A model generated the notes under the pieces. That model ran no database searches. It saw only the letters and a list, made by a program, of their open reading frames with translations, and was not told the origin of the DNA. 64,000 nt of DNA, taken from assembly GCF_024703895.1 (NCBI RefSeq), contig NZ_CP087968.1, positions 2,232,001-2,296,000 of the forward strand, in the 5' to 3' direction. Below, one piece after another: positions 58,210 through 64,000 of this stretch (position 1 is its first letter; every line of letters starts with the position of its first letter). Made by a program: the position numbers and the translations under genes. The DNA is from Nocardioides sp. B-3. GTDB taxonomy: Bacteria > Actinomycetota > Actinomycetes > Propionibacteriales > Nocardioidaceae.

Positions 58210-59491
58210 ATTTCCTCACCCATGCCCGCTCGATTCTCGACCGGCCGGTCGCAGTTGCGTTGAGTAGGTTGGTCAGTGCGTGTCTTGGTCTTGTTAGCGC
58301 CCTCTTCCCGGCGCGCGGGCTCGGGCCGGCTGGCCGGGGAGAGGCGTCCGCGGCCCTCGCGCTGACCGGGTTGTTGCCGTTGGTTCTTGGCCTTGGGGTG
58401 CCGCTGGTGGTCAGGCGACTCGCCGTGGAGTCGGGGGACCCGGCCAAATCGATACGAGCAGCGCGGGCGATCGCAGTGTTGCTTACGCCCATTGCGATAT
58501 CCGTTGCACTCGGCTCCCGCTCTGTTTTCCTCGGGGACTTAGGTCCTGCAAGCGGCACCACATTTCTGATCTCGGCTTCTCTCAGTTCGCTCTCGATCCT
58601 TTGGATCTGCAACGCGAACGTGCTGATTGCGCAGGGCCGGAACGGCGCATTCGCCGTGACTAATTTGTTGCCAATATTGATCTACGTCGCGCTTATCGCC
58701 GTCGGGGGGATGGTAGGCGGTCTCAGCGTGGGCTATGCGATCGGTGCAAACCTCGTAGGTTCGGTGGCGACGCTCGCGTTTACTTCGTGGCTGATTCCGG
58801 TGGGCTTAAGGGGGCCAGCTGACTCGCCGCAACGGGTTCTGCGGGAGGGAATCCGTTTTGCGGGAAGCCAGATGGCCGAGGCCGCGTCGTACAGGCTTGA
58901 CCAAGCGATTGCGCTGCCGGTGGTGGGTGCCGCCCAAGCGGGCTACTACGCGGTGGCGGCCACGCTGTCTCTCGTTCCGTTCGCGTTGGGGCAGGCGCTC
59001 GCTTCCACGACGTTCAAGCGGATCGCAATGGCTCGAGGCGACGTACGTAACCATCACGTAGCAAATGTGGTTCGAGCTGCGTTCGCCGTGTCCACGATGA
59101 CCGCACTGCTGATGGGTGTAGTGAGTCCCGCGCTCATCCCGCTAGTGTTTGGCACTGAGTTTGCTGAGTCAGTCGCTCCTGCGTGGGTGTCGTTGGTTGG
59201 CTCTGTCGGCGTTGTCGTGGGATATGTCGCCGCGTCTGCCCATACGGCTCTGGGTCGAGGCTGGATCATGACAGCCGCCCGGTGTCGGGACTCGCCGCCG
59301 GAATTGGTCTGCTTTTTGCTCTAGGCCCGAGGCATGGAGCACTCGGACTGAGTTGGGCGTCGACGGTTGGCTATTGGTTGACTGCCGTCGCCCCCGTCGT
59401 CGCCCTACCGATCCGCATCCGCGATGTCGCCCCGCGCTGGCGATGCGCGCGCCTCAGTCGGCCTGCTACTTGGCCGAGGCTAGTCCTATAA
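58206..59491 (+). CDS. Polysaccharide flippase-like membrane protein (second copy)
   Basis: Second Wzx/MATE-type transporter, ~430 residues: 'LVSACLGLVSALFPARGLGP', 'ALTGLLPLVLGLGVPLVVRR', 'LLPILIYVALIAVGGMVGGL', 'SYRLDQAIALPVVGAAQAGY', 'YAVAATLSLVPFALGQALAS' and 'ALLMGVVSPALIPLVFGTEF'. GTG 58206 overlaps the pyruvyl transferase stop. One frame change near 59,280, after which 'GLAAGIGLLFALGPRHGALG' and 'LTAVAPVVALPIRIRD' continue the helices. Codons are less GC-rich than in the first flippase (39.5 kb), so this block probably has its own history. Confidence 0.85.
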
Positions 59492-59497
59492 GGGAGC

Positions 59498-60728
59498 ATG
59501 CGGGTAGCCGGCCGGCTGACCAGAAGATCGGGCCGAGGCGCCACCGAGCGCCGTAGCTTCTACCGTCAAGGGATGCGCGTGGCAAGTGAGGCACTCCGTT
59601 CAGGGGCGATCCGCAAGGATCGCAACGGGACACGAGTCTGGCTCGGCGACAAGAGCATGGCGTTTATCGTCGTGGTGAGTTTGTACGCTCTCGCTGTGAA
59701 CGCGGTCCTTATTCAGACTATTTGGATCGAAGCGCCGGCCGCCAAGAACGTCGTTCGGGTGGGGGTGCTCTGCCTGATTGTCGTCGCGATGTTGCTGGGC
59801 AGAACCGTTATTCCGATGTGGCTCGTGCTTACGATCATGTTGAGCATGTCGCTTATGGCTCTTCGGGCCAATCCGGATCAGCTTTCAATGATCTTTGTCC
59901 CGGTTCTCATCCCAACTCTCTGCTCATTGCCTGAGCGTATCGTGGATCGGCTCGCCGTGCGATCTGCTCTTGTGTCGTTTGTCCTCATTTTTCTCTTATT
60001 AAAGACAGGCATGACCCATAACTCGGTGATCGACCTGAGGGAACGGACGACATACGGCGTTGCCTCTGTACCGTTCTTCATGAACGTGGTCTTCAGTGCT
60101 GGGTCGCTGTGCATCTTTTACGTGCACAAGTACAGGTTGAGATTTCGCCACTTCGTGACGGGGGTGGTCGTTGCTGTCGGCTTCTACTTCTTCACTACCA
60201 CCGACGGGCGCGGAGGGTTCTACGCACTCGTTTCCTTTACGGTGCTTGCCTACCTGATGCCGAACCTTGCAAGAGTACCGTTCGTTCCCCAGGTCCTCAT
60301 GTTGACGCCGGGGGTCTTCCTCAGTGTCTCGCTTTGGATCATGAGTAACTCAGAAGAGCGCGATTTGAACGCGCTCTTGAGTTACCGCCCTCGCTTTTAT
60401 GCAGCCTTCCTTGACCAAGTAAGCAGCTGGGATCTACTTAGTTCGACAAGCGTCAAGCAAAATCTTTTTGTGGAGAACGTTGACAACTCGTACCTTCACC
60501 TATTAGTGGGATGCGGGGTTCCAATCTTCCTGCTCTTTTGCTTCTGGGTTGCCTCGGCAGGTGAATGTGATGGTAAAAAACCAGAAGTATCTCGAACTGT
60601 CGTTTGTGACGGCAGTGCTCGGTTATTCTGTATCGGAGAGCATCTTGCTTCGAATTGAGAACATTTTCATTGTGTTCACATGGTGGTTGCTTCTCAGGAA
60701 TGGCGGCTCTTCACAATCCGGGGTGTAG
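59498..60728 (+). CDS. O-antigen polymerase-like membrane protein, 3' end within IS element
   Basis: About 410 residues, strongly hydrophobic and clearly AT-richer than the rest. Helices include 'FIVVVSLYALAVNAVLIQTI', 'VGVLCLIVVAMLLG', 'IPMWLVLTIMLSMSLMAL', 'FVTGVVVAVGFYFFTTTDGR', 'VLMLTPGVFLSVSLWIMSNS' and 'VGCGVPIFLLFCFWVAS'. The loop 'LLSYRPRFYAAFLDQVSSWD ... NVDNSYLHLLVGCG' is Wzy-like. A frame change near 60,555 gives a last helix 'IENIFIVFTWWLLLRNG'; the final codons and the TAG at 60726-60728 fall inside the inverted repeat of the IS, so the native C-terminus is lost. Start ATG 59498 or 59573. Confidence 0.72.
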
Positions 60729-62131
60729 TCGGGGTCTGAAGCCGCCGGACTCGAGCAGGGATCGGGCGATGTAGTTGGTGAGGTTGCGGAATCCGAGGGC
60801 AGAGCCGCGGAGGTGTTCGAGCCTGCCGTTGATCGCTTCGGTGGGTCCGTTGCTGGTGCCGGGTCTGTCGAAGTAGGCCAAGACGTCGTCGGCGCGCTTC
60901 TTCAGGGTCCGTCCCAGCGTGACGAGCTCTGCTCAGCGCGGCCGGGACGCCGTGGCTGATCGACTCGATCAGCTTGACCATCAGCGCGCGGCCCTTGGGC
61001 CGGTCGGGCTCGCGGTAGGCGGCGATCATGCGCTGGTAGATCCACCGAGTCACCTCGACCTCGACGTGGTCCTCGACCCCCAACAGGGCGTTTAGGCGGT
61101 CGTGCTGCTTGTCGGTGAGCAGGCCGGCGCCAGTGTGCAGCGTCCGGCGTGCACGGTAGAGCGGGTCGTCCTTGCGGCCGCGGTGCCCATGGATGGCCTG
61201 CTGTACCCGGCGGCGGCACTGGTCCAGCGCGTCGCCGGCCAGACGGACCACGTGGAACGGATCCATCACCGCGACCGCGTCGGGCAGTTCCTCGGTGGTG
61301 GCGGTCTTGAACCCGGTGAACCCGTCCATCGCGACGACCTCCACACGGTCGCGCCGGGACTGCTCGCGATCGGCCAGCCGGGTCTTGAACGCCTGTTTGG
61401 AGCGTCCCTCGACCATGTCCAGCAGCCGCGCTGGGCCGGTGCCGTCACGGATCCCGGTCAGGTCGATGATCACCGTGACGTACTTGTCGCCGTGCCCGGT
61501 GTGTCTCCACACGTGCTCGTCCACGCCGATCGCGCTCACGCCGTCGAGCCGGGCGGGGTCATCGATCAGAACACGCTTGCCCTCGGCCGGGGACGGCGTC
61601 GTTGGCGGTGTTCCACGCGACCCCGAGACCTTCGGCGATGCGGGCGACCGTGAGGTGCTGACGCACGATCCCTTCCAACGCCCACCGCAGCCCGCGGCGC
61701 GACAGCTTCGCCCCCGGGCTCGGCCGCGCGACTGGTGTCTTGGCGCCACACATGTCGGCAACCGGTGCAGCTGTAGCGGCGCACCGTGACCAGCAGCGTC
61801 GTTGGTCGCCAGCCCAGCGGCTCGTGGGCTAGACGACGGATCACGGGGTCGCGCGGCACGCCCTCGCAGCCGCAGCGACGGCACCACTGGTCGGGCTCGA
61901 GGACCCGGCACGCGAGCACCGCCCGGTCGGGCTCGAGGCGTTGTCCGGTGACTTCCGAGGCCGAGCTCCTCGAGTCGGCAGAACGTGGTCAGGTCAGGGC
62001 GCGCGAAGGTAGCGTCAGGCATGTCGAGGTCTTCTGGATGGGCGGCGTAGGAACCTCCATCATCGGGAGACCTCGACGCCTATCCCGCCACCGGCCCACA
62101 GCAGCGGCTACACCCTCATCTGTGAAGAGCC
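60705..62131. mobile_element. ISL3-family insertion sequence (~1.43 kb)
   Basis: Terminal inverted repeats at 60705-60728 and 62108-62131 share GGCTCTTCACA and GGGTGTAG (19 of 24 positions match). One transposase gene fills the element on the minus strand. The flanks GGAATGGC (60697-60704) and CGAAATGC (62132-62139) are not a perfect 8-bp duplication, so a simple recent insertion is not proven. It marks the border between polysaccharide genes and cysN. Confidence 0.85.
60711..62022 (-). CDS. ISL3-family transposase
   Basis: About 437 residues. N-terminal zinc-binding region 'WCRRCGCEG' and 'RRYSCTGCRHVWRQD'; helix-turn-helix-like 'LTVARIAEGLGVAWNTANDA'; DDE core 'VSAIGVDEHVWRHTGHGDKY', 'VEVVAMDGFTGFKTATTEEL', 'AVAVMDPFHVVRLAGDALDQ' and a C-terminal 'TSNGPTEAINGRLEHLRGSA' region. 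Frame changes near 61,980, 61,710-61,590 and 60,935. The stop at 60,711-60,713 is within the inverted repeat. Not obviously inactivated except by the frame changes that are general in this sequence. Confidence 0.88.
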
Positions 62132-62143
62132 CGAAATGCAGAA

Positions 62144-62172
62144 CGGCGGTCACCCCGGAAGGGTGACCGCCG
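62144..62172 (-). terminator. Terminator hairpin downstream of cysN
   Basis: Perfect 12-bp arms CGGCGGTCACCC (62144-62155) and GGGTGACCGCCG (62161-62172), loop CGGAA, located 19 bases beyond the cysN stop and just outside the IS. Confidence 0.8.
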
Positions 62173-62190
62173 CGCGGCGTACCGGTTGGG

Positions 62191-63479
62191 TCAGCTGGCG
62201 CTGTTGATCATGCCGGCGCCAACGGTGACTCCGGTCGCCTCGTCGATCAGGATGAACGAGCCGGTGGTGCGGTTCTTCGAGTAGGGGTCGCACAGCAGCG
62301 GCACGGTGGTGCGCAGCTGGATGCGGCCGATCTCGTTGAGACCGAGCTCCTTGGTGTCCCGGTCGCGGTGCAGGCTGTTCACGTCGAGGCGGTACTGGAT
62401 GTCCTTGACCATGGCCCGCGCCGTACGCGTCGTGTGCTTGATCTGGAGCTTCTGACGCGGCTTGAGCGGCTCGGTGGTCATCCAGCAGACCATCGCGTCG
62501 ATGTCCCGGCTGGGCTTCGGCGCGTTGTTGACGCGAGCGATCATGTCGCCGCGCGAGACGTCGACGTCGTCCTCGAGGCGGACCGTCACCGACATCGGCG
62601 GGAACGCCTCGGCGACCTCCTCGTCGAAGAGGTCGATGCCCCGGATCTTGGACGTCATGCCGCTGGGCAGGACGACGACCTCGTCGCCGGGCTTGAGCAC
62701 GCCACCGGCGACCCGGCCGGCGTAGCCGCGGTAGTCGTGGAACTCGTCCGACTTGGGGCGTACGACGAACTGGACCGGGAAGCGGACGTCGACGAGGTCA
62801 CGGTCGGAGGCCACGTGCACGTGCTCGAGGTGGTGCATGAGCGTGGGGCCGCTGTACCACGGGGTGTTCTCGCTGCGCGTCACGACGTTGTCACCCCCGG
62901 GAGCGCCGAGATCGGGATGACCTCGAGGTCGGGGATGTTCAGCTTCGTCGCGAAGGTGGTGAACTCCTTGTGGATCTTTTCGTAGACCGCTTCGTCCCAG
63001 TCGACGAGGTCCATCTTGTTCACGGCGAGCACGAGGTGCGGGACCCGGAGCAGCGAGAGGAGCACCGCGTGGCGACGCGACTGCTCGGTCAGGCCCCGGC
63101 GGGCGTCGACCAGCACGAGGCCCGGGTCGGCGGTGGAGGCACCGGTGACCATGTTGCGGGTGTACTGGATGTGGCCGGGGGTGTCCGCGATGATGAACTT
63201 GCGGCTGGGCGTCGCGAAGTAGCGGTAGGCCACGTCGATGGTGATGCCCTGCTCGCGCTCGGAACGCAGACCGTCGGTCAGCAGCGCAAGGTCGGTGTAG
63301 TCGTAGCCCTTGGAGACCGACGAGGCCTCGACGGCCTCGAGCTGGTCCTCGAAGATCGACTTGGAGTCGAGCAGCAGGCGACCGATGAGGGTGGACTTGC
63401 CGTCGTCGACGGAGCCGGCGGTGGCGAAGCGGAGGAGATCCATCTGACCGTGGTCAGAGGAGGTCTGGGGGGTGCCCAT
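62191..63479 (-). CDS. cysN: Sulfate adenylyltransferase subunit 1, GTPase CysN
   Basis: GTPase subunit of ATP sulfurylase, driving adenylylation of sulfate. About 430 residues. G1 '[20 protein letters not shown]', switch region '[16 protein letters not shown]', G3 '[20 protein letters not shown]', G4 '[14 protein letters not shown]', and the EF-Tu-like beta domains '[20 protein letters not shown]' and '[20 protein letters not shown]'. One frame change near 62,890. The ATG at 63479 overlaps the cysD stop (TGATG). No APS kinase domain is fused at the C-terminus. Confidence 0.95.
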
Positions 63480-64000
63480 CAGAAGTAGCCTTCCTTCTTG
63501 CGGTCTTCCATGGCCGCCTCGAGAACCGGTCATCGCCTCGGGTCGCGCCGCGCTCGGTGACCCGGGCGATGGCGATCTCGTCGATGATCTCGGCAGTGGT
63601 GGACGCAGTCGACTCGACACAACCGGTCTGCGACTTGTCGCCGACCGTGCGGAAGCGGACCATCTTGGTCTCGACCTTCTCGTTGCCGACGGGCTGCACG
63701 GCGTCGGAGAGCGAGAGCCACATGCCGTCGCGGAGGATGACCTCGCGCTCGTGGGCGAAGTAGATCGAGGGGATCTCGATCTGCTCGCGGTCGATGTAGT
63801 GCCAGATGTCGAGCTCGGTCCAGTTGGACAGAGGGAAGATCCGCATGTGCTCACCGGCGTGGATGCGGCCGTTGTAGAGGCTCCACAGCTCGGGGCGCTG
63901 CATCTTCGGGTCCCACTGGCCGAACTCGTCGCGGTGGGGAGTAGACGCGCTCCTTGGCGCGGGCCTTCTCCTCGTCGCGGCGACCGCCACCGAAGGCGGC
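63479..64000 (-). CDS. cysD: Sulfate adenylyltransferase subunit 2, CysD (5' part outside window)
   Basis: Catalytic PP-loop subunit of ATP sulfurylase; only the C-terminal ~170 residues are present. '[20 protein letters not shown]', '[20 protein letters not shown]', '[20 protein letters not shown]' and '[20 protein letters not shown]' are diagnostic. Frame changes near 63,940 and 63,530; the corrected end is '[12 protein letters not shown]'. Followed directly by cysN. Its start and upstream neighbours lie beyond base 64,000. Confidence 0.94.

Noticed and set aside
1..64000. Programmed ribosomal frameshifting as explanation for split genes
   Set aside because: Too many sites, in unrelated housekeeping genes, without slippery heptamers, and an extra base also occurs in a tRNA.
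1..64000. CRISPR array or cas genes
   Set aside because: No regularly spaced direct repeats and no Cas-like proteins were seen.
1..64000. Prophage or plasmid genes
   Set aside because: The only mobile element seen is the ISL3 copy; no integrase, capsid, replication or conjugation proteins.

Overview
The window is high-GC actinobacterial chromosome. Mycothiol synthase (MshD), a GlnR-type regulator, a Nudix/phosphatase MutT1-like protein, tandem CrcB proteins, a tandem-repeat PHO box and the overall gene content point to a Nocardioides-like member of the Propionibacteriales. The genus is an inference; the phylum is well supported. More than sixty genes would be intact but for single-base frame changes, mostly +1 insertions beside C/G runs. 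The same kind of extra base sits in the T-loop of the tRNA-Lys. I therefore read the frame changes as sequence or assembly error and give each gene as one feature, noting where the frame jumps.

Layout. 1-6.3 kb: a phosphate-binding-protein-like surface locus (membrane-anchored PstS-like protein, a sortase-fold protein without its catalytic residues, a PstS with an Ig-like tail, a PstB) followed by a lytic transglycosylase. 6.3-7.8 kb: secreted SGNH esterase and tRNA-Phe. 7.9-11.0 kb, minus strand: receiver protein, a 31-residue peptide gene, a divergent cytochrome P450 and a sensor kinase; this is the best candidate here for an undescribed system, a P450-modified peptide (RiPP). 11.1-18.8 kb: tRNA-Glu, tRNA-Asp, a metallopeptidase, two CrcB fluoride exporters, an ATP-binding regulator, NDH-2, a thioesterase, tRNA-Lys, a cold-shock protein and MutT1. 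18.9-27.7 kb: the phosphate regulon, with PHO box, pstS-pstC-pstA-pstB-pstB on the plus strand and ppk1-DUF47/PhoU-like-PiT on the minus strand. 27.7-33.9 kb: hydrolase, truncated acyltransferase, DsrE, nitrobindin-like, Fur, YgfZ, MshD, GlnR and MoaD-like genes. 34-36.2 kb: a large secreted protein with a Lys-rich C-terminus.

36.3-45.2 kb and 48.7-60.7 kb are two blocks of cell-surface polysaccharide genes: FkbM methyltransferase, ligase/polymerase-like proteins, Wzz, two flippases, glycosyltransferases, GDP-mannose 3,5-epimerase-like protein, acyltransferase, GH16, initiating sugar-phosphate transferase, WbsX and pyruvyl transferase. Between them lies a sulfur-handling operon (sulfurtransferase-DUF1416-thioredoxin-like-DUF4395) preceded by a short, probably leaderless, cysteine-containing leader peptide with alternative hairpins. 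The second polysaccharide block becomes visibly less GC-rich and ends in an ISL3-type insertion sequence (60,705-62,131), whose inverted repeat supplies the stop codon of the last polymerase-like gene. Sulfate-activation genes cysN and cysD (partial) close the window.

The phosphate genes form one functional set: high-affinity ABC uptake, low-affinity PiT uptake and polyphosphate storage. The two surface blocks together would provide an initiating transferase, glycosyltransferases, flippase, polymerase and chain-length control, that is, a Wzx/Wzy-type pathway.
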